Assembly (NCBI GenBank): GCA_037176725.1
Contig: JAZBRS010000039.1
Coordinates: 20,620,001 to 20,684,000, forward strand
From: Posidonia oceanica
Lineage: Eukaryota > Streptophyta > Magnoliopsida > Alismatales > Posidoniaceae
Direction: 5' to 3'
Length of the DNA stretch: 64,000 nt
The translations under genes and the position numbers were made by a program. A model generated the notes under the pieces. It was not told where the DNA came from, searched no databases, and was given only the letters and a program-made list of their open reading frames with translations. Position 1 is the stretch's first letter; the number at the start of each line of letters is the position of its first letter. Positions 10,672 to 19,924 of the stretch are shown here, piece by piece.

Positions 10672-11640
10672 TCGTTTTGCGTGCCTTTAGTTTCCTCACT
10701 CCGTTTTGCGTGCTTTCAAGTTTTCTCGCTTCGTTTTGCGTGCCGCTTCTTTGTCTTGCACCGTTTTGCGTGCCCTTTAGTTTTTTCGCCTCGATTTGCG
10801 TGTCGCTTCTTTGTCTCGCACCGTTTTGCGTGCCCTTTAGTTTTCTCGTCTCGTTTTGCGTGTAGTCTTGTTTTCTCGCTCCGTTTTGCGTGCCGCTTCT
10901 TTGTCTTGCACCGTTTTGCGTGCCCTTTAGTTTTCTCGTCCCGTTTTGCGTGTTTTCTAGTTTTCTCGCTCCATTTTGCGCGCCGCTTCTTTGTCTTGCA
11001 CCGTTTCGCGTGCCCTTTAGTTTTCTCGTCCCGTTTTGCGTGTTTTCAAGTTTTCTTGCTCCGTTTTGCGCGCCGCTTCTTTGTCTTGCACCGTTTTGCG
11101 TGCCCTTTAGTTTTCTCGCCTCGTTTTGCGTGTTTTCTAGTTTTCTCGCTCCGTTTTGCGTGTCGCTTCTTTGTCTTGCACCGTTTTGCGTGCCCTTTAG
11201 TTTTCTCGCCTCGTTTTGCGTGTAGTCTTGTTTTCTCACTCCGTTTTGCACGCTGCTTCTTTGTCTTGCACCGTTTTGCGTGTCCTTTAGTTTTCTCGCT
11301 CCGTTTTGCGTGCAGTCTTGTTTTCTCACTCCGTTTTGCGTGCCGCTTCTTTGTCTTGTGCCGTTTTGCGTGCCCTTTAGTTTTCTCGCTCCGTTTTGCG
11401 TGCAGTCTTGTTTTCTCACTCCGTTTTGCGTGTCACTTCTTTGTCTTGTGCCGTTTTGCGTGCCCTTTAGTTTCCTTGCACCGTTTTGCGTGTTTTCCAG
11501 TTTTCCCGCTCCGATTTGCGTGCCGCTTCCTTGTCTTGCTCCGTTTTGCGTGCAGTCCTGTTTTCTTGCACCGTTTTGCGTGCCGCTTCTTCGTCTTGCA
11601 CCGTTTTGCGTCCTTGTTCCGTTCCTCGCATCATTTTGCA
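10672..11640 (+). repeat. 30-bp tandem array in LTR1 (CGTTTTGCGTGC core)
   Basis: Units of 30 bp ending in CCGTTTTGCG, often arranged as 60- or 90-bp higher-order units, fill almost 1 kb. Both strands stay open in several frames, giving false ORFs of up to 394 codons. The homologous array in LTR5 (minus strand, about 60590-61160) is shorter. Confidence 0.9.
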
Positions 11641-11959
11641 TGTCAACCTTATTCTCGCATCTTTTCGCATACTTGTTTCGTTCCTCGCACTGTTTTACGC
11701 GGTTTTCCCTTGCATGTCGATTGCATTGCATGGTTTTCTCGCTGTTTCGCCCGCATTTGCATATAGGGCAGTGATGCTTACTGTCCGGAGTTCTCACGAG
11801 CCAAGTTTCGCCCGGTTCGGAACACAGACAGTGTTGCTGAGCGTTTAGGTTGCACGTTTACTTCCTTGCATCGTCTTTCATCACCTAGAGCACACCTTTG
11901 AGCATTTAGATAGGCATTCATTGGCACTTAGGCATTCAAAGTCTGCATTTCCCTGCATA

Positions 11960-12080
11960 TGCGAGCGTAAGCCTAGAAAGACCGATTCTCGGGCATGTCG
12001 GGGGTGCCTAACACCTTCCCCGCGCGTAACAGGAGTCCTTACCCTCTCTTGGCCCGCGATGACCATATTGCCCTTGTCCT
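11960..12080 (+). promoter_or_regulatory. Conserved LTR hairpin block
   Basis: GGGGGTGCCTAACACCTTCCCC-type sequence near 12000-12022 can fold as GGTG/CACC plus GGGG/CCCC. It is followed by CGTAACAGGAGTCCTT and a CCCGC(A/G)ATGACCATATTGCC word. The block recurs in LTR2, LTR3, LTR_B, LTR4, LTR5 and LTR6, so it is the most conserved part of the family. A transcript-end or packaging role is possible but unproven. Confidence 0.6.
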
Positions 12081-12392
12081 AGGCACGAGTCACTTCATTT
12101 GCATTCATTTGCATCTCATTCCTTCTGCATTGCTTTGCTTTGCATCTTTTGCTTGGTTTTGCGTGATTATTCACGCATTTCCTCGGTTTTCCTCGTCTTC
12201 CGATTTAATAGACTTGGTGGCGACTCCGATTTTGTCTTATCTACTTCTTTTCTTTCCCTTTTTCCCTCTTTTAAATGTTTTCGAGTTAGGTCTTCCTTCT
12301 CGGACATAGCCGCTTATAGTGAGCCTGATTCCGATCGGTGCACGCGAGCTTTGGCATCGTGCATGGACGATCCGAACACTGGGATTACTACA

Positions 12393-12940
12393 ACTAGTCT
12401 TTGCATTGGCACAATATCCTAGTGTTCGCATTCATCTGCATTTGCATTCACCTTCCTGCATTCCCCAAGCCATCCCTTGCATTGCATTGCACTTTCCGCC
12501 TTTTCAGCCTGCTTGCCACCTCGATCGAGGGCAAGCCTTTTCTCTTCCTCGCGGCCTCGCGAGTTCCTGCTTGTTTCCTTTGTCCCAGGCAGACAAGAAC
12601 CTTTTTGCCACCCCCAGACTAGCAGCCTTAACTGCCTGAGCGGCAAGCACGTTAGTCCTTCCAGAGCCGCTTTTGCGCAAGTTTGGACAAGCAACCAACT
12701 TGTCGCGTTGCGTCATGGCACTTTATACTTTTCCTAGCATCACATCGCTTCAACATGCATCGCATTGCACTGCACCGGCATCCCATGTTAGATAGTTTCA
12801 ATCGCATCACCAGCACTAACATGCATTAGCACAGCATCTCCTCATGCACAGCATCCGCACATGCATTAGTTCATATTGGTTCAACATCAGCACTAGCATC
12901 GGCATCACATGCATGCATCGCCCGCGTCTCCCTAGTTGCC
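12393..12940 (+). mobile_element. Remnant of a retrotransposon 3' internal region
   Basis: Weakly similar to 21421-21800: GTCCCAGGCAGACAAGAAC resembles TGTCCCAGGAAGACAAAGTC, and both have a run of CATCAGCA/CATTAGCA words afterwards. No gene. Boundaries are approximate. Confidence 0.45.
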
Positions 12941-13781
12941 CGGAAAACATGTAAAATGATAAAAAATGAAAAGGATATAACACAAGGTCATTGCGGGCCA
13001 GAGAATCGGGCAAGGACTCCTATTACGCATGGCGAAGGTGTTAGGCACCCCCATGCGCCCGAGAGAGTCGGTCTTTCTGGGCTATTCCGCTTGTTTGTGG
13101 CTAATGTAGGCAATGATGCCATTTACTGTACGCCCGAGAACGATAATGCATGCCATGTAAAAACATGCTATATGCCTTTGAAAATATGTTAAATGCCTTT
13201 GAAATATGCCAAAAGTGAAAGTTATATGCCTCAAAACACTGTAGATGTGTAAATCATATTGGATGATCAAAATCAAAGCAAACAGACCCAAAAATGATGT
13301 TGGAAAGCTTCAAAACAGGGTTAAGTCTACTGGAAGTGTTGGACATTGGGATTCCCAACGTCTTATGTAAGACGCACAAGACCTAGCGTCTAACATAGAA
13401 AGCTCAGGGACAAAAATATGCCCTATCTGGGAAATAAATCACATGCTTAGATCATAGAAACCATGAAGATCAACTGGAACATGATGTAAATCATGATAGG
13501 CCTTCCAATACCAAATTCCAAAATTATTAAAAAACATTTCAAGCCTTTTGAAAAGCTATTTCAGCAAAAACATCTATCTGGGACATAAGACGATATAGGT
13601 ACTGCGTCTTACATAAGACGCAAGATTTGTTGCGTCTTACACCCAAAGGAAACAGACTTCTGATTGTAGTCAAATGATCAAGAGAAAATATTATAATCCA
13701 GAAAACAACTTGAACGAGGTTAAGCACATGCATGCAAAATATGACATATCTCAGTGAATCAAACAAATCTCTTCTGATGGG
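12941..13781 (-). mobile_element. LTR6 fragment 1 (old minus-strand LTR, 3' part)
   Basis: Read on the minus strand, 13085 down to 12980 carries the conserved LTR tail block (hairpin GGTGCC/CACC region, then the gggcccgcaatgacc word). The left end is truncated. Toward the right it contains the palindrome TGCGTCTTACATAAGACGCA (13603-13622) and related CGTCTTATGTAAGACG near 13366. It is interrupted at 13782 by LTR_B and continues at 52129. Confidence 0.65.
13777..13781. repeat. Target-site duplication ATGGG (left) of LTR_B
   Basis: ATGGG immediately precedes the TG of LTR_B and recurs immediately after its terminal CA (52124-52128), 38 kb away. This five-base match proves that the two LTR_B halves were one insertion. 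Confidence 0.88.
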
Positions 13782-16262
13782 TGTAGACACCCTATTTTGA
13801 CAGGCTGAATTGGATCTCTCTCTCTAGAGGCTTCAAAACCCATTTTCTAAACCAAAAACCCTAGAAAAACCCTAGGTTAAACTCTAGGTTTGCACTCACT
13901 TAAACCCTAGGTTAGCTCATCCTAAACCCTAGGTCAAACCTTAGGTCTGCACACACTAAATCCTAGAAACCCTAGGTCACATCCAAGCATGCACAAGCCC
14001 AAGCCCAAGCCTTCTCTCTTTTCCTCTTCTCTTTTCTTTTTCATCTCCTTTTTTCTTCTTCCCCTTTTTTCTTCCTTTTCTTCTTTTTTTTTCTCCACGG
14101 GCCCAATAGGCCCAACCCACTCATCTCTCTCCTTTCCTCTCTCCCTTCCTCTCTTTCTTTCCTTCTTTTTTCTTCCTTTCCTTCCTTATTTTCTTTTCTT
14201 TTTTTTCTCAGCTCCTAGCACAGCCCAACTCCTTCCTCCTCTTTTTTTCTTTCTTTTTTATTTTCTTTTCCCCTCAGGCCCGGCCCACTACCCCTTCCTC
14301 CTTCTCCTTCTTCTTCTTTTTTTCTTCTTTTCCTTCTCCCGTGCACCTGCTGCCACCTCCTCCTTCCAACTGCTTCCTCCTCCTTCTTATCGCATCTTCT
14401 CCCTTCTTTTTCTTAACCTCACCACCACTAACTCCCTCTCCCATCCGACACTTACTCCACCCACAATTCCCGCTCACCCACAACCAATCCGCAACCTTCA
14501 ACCCTCTGCAATTCCTCTACACGAAAGCATCCCCTTGCCCTTATCTCTTCTGTGGCTTGGCATCCCAGCAAGAGAGATCCCTTCTCATTCCGGATCCCTT
14601 CAACAACCAAAGGCAAAGCACAGTAACCCCTTTTTGAATCCCATGCACGCACAGCAAACCCATTTCCCTCTACTACATAGCACCTCCCTTTTTTCTCCCC
14701 AGCTGCCATAGCATCCCCATGTGCCCTAGAGCCTTCCACCATCCTCTTGGAACCACCACAATCCCAAAGAGAGATCCACAGCAGCAGAGAGAGCTACATA
14801 GCCCCAATTCTGTCAAAATTTCCACAGTCCACCCAAAAATCCTTTTTTCTTCTCTAGGCAGCGCAACCAGCATTTGAGCGCATCTGGAGCATCTTCAGAT
14901 CGCCTGCAACCCGTCCAGATCCCGCCGCAGCTCGCCCGGACCCCCGCGTGCCCCTACGAGCCACCGTCGGACAGCAGCACCCACCGCACGTTGCCAGCTC
15001 ACTTCAACCTCCCACGCAGGTAACCAAGCTTGTATTTAAATTCCTAGCATGCATGCGCTGCTTCCCAGCATTTTACTTTGCTTTTTCGCGCTTTATATCG
15101 CTTTTTGAGCTCCGCCGTGAGCTCCTTCTTCCCCAGCAATGGCCAGCCTCCGCCAATGCCTATTCGGCATTCCAGGCCGTCGCAGCCCCTCCGCTGCTTT
15201 CTGGCAACTCCGCTTTGGCTCCAGCAGCTCCCTCCGTCGCCTCCCAGTAGCAGCAGCAGCCCCCAGCAGCCTCGGGCCTCACCGGACTTCTCTGCAATTT
15301 TTGCAGAGGTCAGCTAGCAACTCCCTGGCCCTCCGCACGCTGCTCGTGCCACCGGGACCTCCGCAGCACCTGCCCGCAGCCTCCGCACTTCACCACAGCA
15401 ACCGCAGTTCGCCGGAACCGCCGCGCAGCAGTCTTCTTCTTCGGCGACATTTTGCAACGCCGTTGCTCTCCCGGCCAGCTCTGCCCCTCCGGATTACTCC
15501 CCAAGCACCGCCGGACCTCCAGCAGCTTAGCCCCGTGCTGCCTTTGCATCGTCGCAGCCTCTAGCACCCGTTCCGCCTCCAGCAGCATCTGCAGCAAGCT
15601 ACCGATGTCGGCATACCAACTTCGGCACCGCCACGCACCGTCGAGACCACCGCCGCACTCCTACGTACCGCCTCCAGCTCCCTGGGCCATCAGCTTGGCC
15701 AGCCGCCCGCCGGATCGCCGTCGCAGTTCCGCCTTCTCCGGCGTAGTGCTGTAGTGGTCCGTGTTTCACTGTAGCACTGTAGCAACTTAAGTTAAATAAT
15801 TTTAAATTTGTTTGCATGCCTTGCATTAAGGCCCCTATGTTTATTTATGCTTGCATTTAGGTCCTACATCAATTAAAAGCATTTAATTCAATATTTTAAC
15901 TTTATTGCATTGCATTTAAATTCTATGCTTTAGTTTATTTTCATCTAGGTCCTTAGTTAATCACAGCATGCATTTAATTTTAGATTTTACATTACTTCAT
16001 TACATTTGCATCCCTAGCTTTTAATTTATTTGCATCTAGGTCCTTAGTAAATCATAGCATGCATTTAATTTTAGATTTTACATTGCTGCATTGCATTTGC
16101 ATCCTTAGCTTTTAGTTTATTTGCACATTAGTCCAGCATCAGTTAATCATTCATTTAATTTGCCTTTTTAACTTTATTGCATTACTGTAAAACCCAGCAT
16201 GTTCTGAAAATTGCATTTAAGTCCAGTAACATGTTTACATGTGATTTAAATGTGATTTTTTA
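13782..16262 (+). mobile_element. LTR_B, left part of a solo LTR
   Basis: It starts TGTAGACACCCTATTTTGACAG and resembles the other LTRs but lacks the long A-rich segment. It has CCCTAGGT words (13855-13975), a pyrimidine tract (13990-14340), a GC-rich segment with a donor-like CGCAGGTAAC (GT 15020-15021) and the GCATTTAGGTCC-rich segment (15830-16240). At about 16263 it joins abruptly to the internal region of the composite element. Its right part resumes at 50903. Both parts together are about 3.7 kb. ORFs inside it are not credible. Confidence 0.87.
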
Positions 16263-16601
16263 ATCCTTCCTTTCCTGCCAATCTCTTCGCTCTGCAACAC
16301 GCTCCGGCCCTGAGACAGTACTTCTCCCCAGCAGAGCGCATCGACGACACTCAAGCTGCGCTGGTCCAGATCTCCTGCCAGCCCTCGCCCCCATGTCCGC
16401 AAGACTGCAACAAAATCCCCCTGCTTATCAGTGCTTAACTGCTATGTTCCGTTATCAACTGCTAAATGCATATGGAACTACGTTTTCAGTTTCAGTTTCT
16501 TCTTGTTGCCAATGATTACATACCTGCGAGATCTGACTGTTTATTGATAGCAGGCACCGTCAAGCTTTGCATCCATCAGCCTGTCTTCTGCAATCAGCGC
16601 A
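16263..16601 (+). other. Truncated leader of second ORF (first copy)
   Basis: Homologous to 39195-39533. It holds no gene. The left breakpoint falls inside a word shared with LTR_B (TCCTTCC), so the junction may have formed at short homology. Confidence 0.6.
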
Positions 16602-17804
16602 ATGGGCTTCCCTACTCTGCTAACTCCTGCACATTGCTCGGAAACCCTGCAAGAATGGGTCGGCAGGCTCACTCAAGTAGACTGTGAACAACTGCGCCTG
16701 TGGGGCATACCAACTAAACTGCTGAAGGCTGCTGATGTGGAAGTCAGCCGCCACCTTCTGTGTGCCGCCGCAAGATTCTGGAAACCGGTGCACCACGTCT
16801 TCCGCTTTGGCAAGACTGAGCTGACACCTACACTGGAAGAGGTGCGTCGGATCTGCGGCTTTTCAAAAATCATGGGGCCTCCTATTTTCATGAGATGCGA
16901 CGGATATCTCGAAGTCCTAAGCCAGCTGACTGGGCTATCCACTCGAACCTGCCAACAGAAACTAATCTGCACCAGTGGACCAGAGCCCATGCTTCGCCTT
17001 GCACACTTCAATGATATCATGAACAAGCGTGCTGACCTCGGAGATGAGCTGTGGCTCCGAGGATTTGTCATCCGCTTTTTGGGCGAACTAATCTTTACTC
17101 ATGGCCGACTGACAGTGGCCATCGAGGTCGCAGAGATTGCGCTAGCTGTGGTGACCCAGCACATAGACCTGGCACCGGTTGTCTTGGCAGAGACATATCG
17201 CGGGCTGGACCGCATTTCTCATCGCTGCCGCCACTTCCACGGTTGCGGAGCACTCATACAAGTCTGGCTGACTGCGCACTTAGAGATGGACTTCCTGCGC
17301 CCTCAAGTACACGCCTTCGAAGCATACTGCAGCAGCGCCCGTACCAGAGCAGACAAGAGCGTTAAAGAAGAGTACGAGAGGCTGTCAGCACTGACTGACG
17401 ACGCTGTGACCTGGCGTATCGTCCCCTCTACAGCCGAGCCATTCACTGTCTTTTTCAGCGCGCGCGACACGCGACTGATCGTTCTTCCAGGCTTCACAGC
17501 AGGCGTAGAGTACCACCCAATCAGGGTCATGCGCCAGTTCGGCTTCCAGCAGGGCGCCTTCATCGACAGTACAGCGCCCAAGCTTCTACAGACGTACCCT
17601 CTCAGCACAACTGCCCCGACCAAGAAGCTTGCTAGTCTGATGCAGCATGGGGTCCAATCTACAGACATTGCAGTTGTGAGAGGCGTAGGATGCACCCCTG
17701 AGTATGAAGCTGAAGTCCGACAGCTCTGGCCTATCGCTGAAGTCCCGCCAGGCGGTCCCTTGTTCCCCGACTCCAGGCAGTCGAAGAAGGCCCGAACTGA
17801 CTAG
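16602..17804 (+). CDS. DUF7745/plant-mobile-domain-like protein, first intact copy (400 aa)
   Basis: A single exon of 400 codons starts at ATG (GCGCAATGGGC) and ends at TAG. The sequence is all-helical in character. It contains VFRFGKTELTPTLEEVRRICGF, the F-x-F-G..TPTLEE signature I associate with plant DUF7745 and aminotransferase-like mobile domains. A second block, VLAETYRGLDRISHRCRHFHGCGALIQVW, matches the 'LLADTY..L' region of DUF7745. There is no signal peptide or membrane segment, and the C-terminus is basic (SRQSKKARTD). Such ORFs often accompany Tat elements, but their function is unknown. This copy differs from 39534-40736 at five residues by my reading. It lies upstream of LTR2 in a truncated unit. 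Confidence 0.8.
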   Translation: MGFPTLLTPAHCSETLQEWVGRLTQVDCEQLRLWGIPTKLLKAADVEVSRHLLCAAARFWKPVHHVFRFGKTELTPTLEEVRRICGFSKIMGPPIFMRCDGYLEVLSQLTGLSTRTCQQKLICTSGPEPMLRLAHFNDIMNKRADLGDELWLRGFVIRFLGELIFTHGRLTVAIEVAEIALAVVTQHIDLAPVVLAETYRGLDRISHRCRHFHGCGALIQVWLTAHLEMDFLRPQVHAFEAYCSSARTRADKSVKEEYERLSALTDDAVTWRIVPSTAEPFTVFFSARDTRLIVLPGFTAGVEYHPIRVMRQFGFQQGAFIDSTAPKLLQTYPLSTTAPTKKLASLMQHGVQSTDIAVVRGVGCTPEYEAEVRQLWPIAEVPPGGPLFPDSRQSKKARTD

Positions 17805-18104
17805 GCCCTTGTGCAACCATCATGTGGTCTTCTTTCGGATTATGCTGTACATTTCTGGCCTGCCATAGGCATTGTACTCATCAAGCTTTATCAATGAAAA
17901 CTGTTTCCGCTATCTGCTTGCACATCAAGACTCATTGCTGCATTGCATATCATTATCATCATCATCTTGGGCCCTCTAACCGGACTTGCAGGCATCACAA
18001 CGCAGTAAAGTCCTCAGCACCCAATCCGGAGTCCAGAACATCTGCGGACCCGCGTCGTCAAGCTACGCCATCCGGCGTCCTCAGCTGATCATCCCCAGCT
18101 GAGT
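17805..18104 (+). other. 3' flank of second ORF (first copy)
   Basis: No gene. It has a short CATTATCATCATCATC microsatellite and leads into the 83-bp repeats. Nearly identical to 40737-41036. Confidence 0.6.
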
Positions 18105-18625
18105 TCCCTGCGGGCTGGCACCCCAAACTGCCCGGCGGAAGGTCCGTCAACCTGTCATCATCCTCGGCGGGCTGGCACCCCAAACTGCCCGGCGAAAGGT
18201 CCGTCAACCTGTCATCATCCTCAGCTGATCATCCCCAGCTGAGTCCCTTGCGGGCTGGCGCCCCAAACTGCCCGGCGAAAGGTCCGTCAACCTGTCATCA
18301 TCCTCAGCTGATCATCCCCAGCTGAGTCCCTTGCGGGCTGGCACCCCAAACTGCCCGGCGAAAGTTCCGTCAACCTGTCATCATCCTCAGCTGATCATCC
18401 CCAGCTGAGTCCCTTGCGGGCTGGCACCCCAAACTGCCCGGCGAAAGGTCCGTCAACCTGTCATCATCCTCAGCTGATCATCCCCAGCTGAGTCCCTTGC
18501 GGGCTGGCGCCCCAAACTGCCCGGCGAAAGGTCCGTCAACCTGTCATCATCCTCAGCTGATTATCCCCAGCTGAGTCCCCTACGGGCTGGCACCCCAAAC
18601 TGCTCGGCGATGGGTTCGTCAACCT
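18105..18625 (+). repeat. 83-bp tandem array, about 6 copies (first copy)
   Basis: Successive TGCGGGCTGG words start at 18249, 18332, 18415 and 18498, an exact 83-bp period. Each unit has a GGCA-CCCCAAAC-TGCC hairpin and a CTCAGCTG...CAGCTGAG hairpin around ATCATCCC. Confidence 0.92.
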
Positions 18626-18659
18626 ATCATCCATCCACTCATTCATCTATCTTTGCATC

Positions 18660-18750
18660 CTGATGCCAGGGGCGCTTCGACCATCCCCTGGTATCATCCT
18701 GATACCAGGGGCATCTTTTGGCTGCCCTGCGGTATCATCCCCAGCTGATC
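18660..18750 (+). repeat. Palindromic CCCCTGGTATCA / TGATACCAGGGG hairpin (first copy)
   Basis: This is the same 12-bp stem as in element A (4061-4087), with flanking half-sites that could pair alternatively. The repeated copy is at about 41592-41680. Confidence 0.8.
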
Positions 18751-18769
18751 ATCCTCAGCTAAATTCCCT

Positions 18770-19332
18770 TGCGGGCTGGCACCCCAAACTGCTCGGCGAA
18801 AGGTCCGTCAACCTAACACTCTTCTCGGCTGCTCACCCCAGCTGAGTCCCCAGCTGATCGCCCCCAGCTGGACCACCATCCCCTGCGGGCTGGCACCCCA
18901 AACTGCTCGGCGAAAGGTCTGTCAACCTGACACTCTTCTCGGCTGGTCACCCCAGCTGAGTCCCCAGTTGATCGCCCTCAGCTGAATCCCTTGCGGGCTG
19001 GCACCCCAAACTGCTCGGCGAAAGGTCCGTCAACCTGACACTCTTCTCGGCTGGTCATCCTCAGCTGAGTCCCCAGCTGATCGCCCTCAGCTGAATCCCT
19101 TGCGGGCTGGCACCCCAAACTGCTCGGCGAAAGGTCCGTCAACCTGACACTCTTCTCGACTGGTCACCTCAGCTGAGTCCCCAGCTGATCGCCCTCAGCT
19201 GAATCCCTTGCGGGCTGGTACCCCAAACTACTCGTCTGACAAGCACGACACTCTTGTCATCACTCTCTGCTTTTGATGCCATGGACGCGCTGGCCAACCC
19301 CTGGTGTCATCCCGACACCAGGGGCATCTTTT
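18770..19332 (+). repeat. 108-bp tandem array followed by CCCCTGGTGTC hairpin (first copy)
   Basis: TGCGGGCTGG words at 18884, 18992 and 19101 give a period of 108-109 bp. The last unit ends in GGTA-CCCCAAAC-TACT (19217-19232), then TGACAAG (19237-19243) with CTTGTCA (19253-19259). CCCCTGGTGTC (19298-19308) pairs with GACACCAGGGG (19314-19324). Confidence 0.85.
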
Positions 19333-19425
19333 GATCGCCCCTTGGTATCGTTCTTTCCCTCTTTCCCCTATGACGTTCCTGGCGTCATGGGATGATTTCT
19401 TCTCACCCTTGCTCTCATCTCCTCT

Positions 19426-19880
19426 TTGCCGGCCGATAAGTCCGATATCTTATCAATCAACAATTCTCATCATGATCTCATCCCCCTCTTTAGCTTAAAT
19501 TCTCATCATGATCTCATCCCCCTCTTTAGCTTAAATTCTCATCATGATCTCATCCCCCTCTTTAGCTTAAATTCTCATCATGATCTCATCCCCCTCTTTA
19601 GCTTAAATTCTCATCATGATCTCACCCCCCTCTTTAGCTTAAACTCTCATCATGATCTCCCCCCCTCTTTAGCTTAAATTCTCATCATGATCTCATCCCC
19701 TTCTTTAGCTTAAATTCTCATCATGATCTCATCCCCCTCTTTAGCTTAGCTTCTCATCATGATCTCATCCCCCTCTTTAGTTTAATTTCTCATCATGATC
19801 TCATCCCCCTCTTTAGATTAACTTCTCATCATTACCTCATCCCCTCTTTGCCGGCCGATAAGTCCGATATCTTATCATTC
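19426..19880 (+). repeat. 36-bp tandem array (first copy)
   Basis: About ten copies of a unit reading TTCTCATCATGATCTCATCC then CCCTCTTTAGCTTAAA. The array is flanked on both sides by GCCGGCCGATAAGTCCGATA plus CTTATC hairpins (GATAAG 19435-19440 with CTTATC 19449-19454). Confidence 0.9.
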
Positions 19881-19924
19881 TCACCATGATCTCGTCCCCT
19901 CTTATCATCAATCAATCACTCGTG

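Larger units (their letters stand above)
1..12392 (+). mobile_element. Element A: 3' part of a degenerate Tat/Ogre-type Ty3/gypsy retrotransposon
   Basis: The order from the left edge is polyprotein remnant, spacer, broken DUF7745-like ORF, tandem repeats, purine tract and a 3' LTR (6428-12392). This matches the order in the intact element at 27803-50902. The 5' part lies outside the window. The polyprotein lacks RT, RNaseH and integrase, and the second ORF has three stops, so this copy is non-autonomous and dead. The five bases after its LTR (AACTA, 12393-12397) should be its target duplication, but the other end cannot be seen. Confidence 0.9.
6428..12392 (+). mobile_element. LTR1, 3' LTR of element A (5965 bp)
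   Basis: It begins TGTTGACACCCC after the purine tract and ends GGATTACTACA, the same end as LTR_B and LTR5. In order it contains: ATTATCGTTTTCTCTCTC words (6838-6910); a pyrimidine tract; an A-rich segment (7136-7880); a second pyrimidine tract (7890-8040); a GC-rich segment (8041-9500) with a splice-donor-like site (GT 9079-9080); an AT-rich segment of reiterated GCATTTnnGTCC words (9540-10400); an exon-like block (10447-10622); a 30-bp tandem array; and a conserved tail (11750-12392). Overlapping long ORFs on both strands of the array come from a repeat period divisible by 3. No LTR protein is credible. Confidence 0.9.

Noticed and set aside
10582..11797. Overlapping open frames of 381-394 codons on both strands
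   Set aside because: They coincide exactly with the 30-bp array, whose period is divisible by 3. No stops arise in any repeated frame, and the products are low-complexity repeats.
13855..13975. CCCTAGG/CCCTAAA-like words resembling telomere repeats
   Set aside because: No regular 7-base period. They belong to the CCTAAACC-rich start shared by the LTRs.
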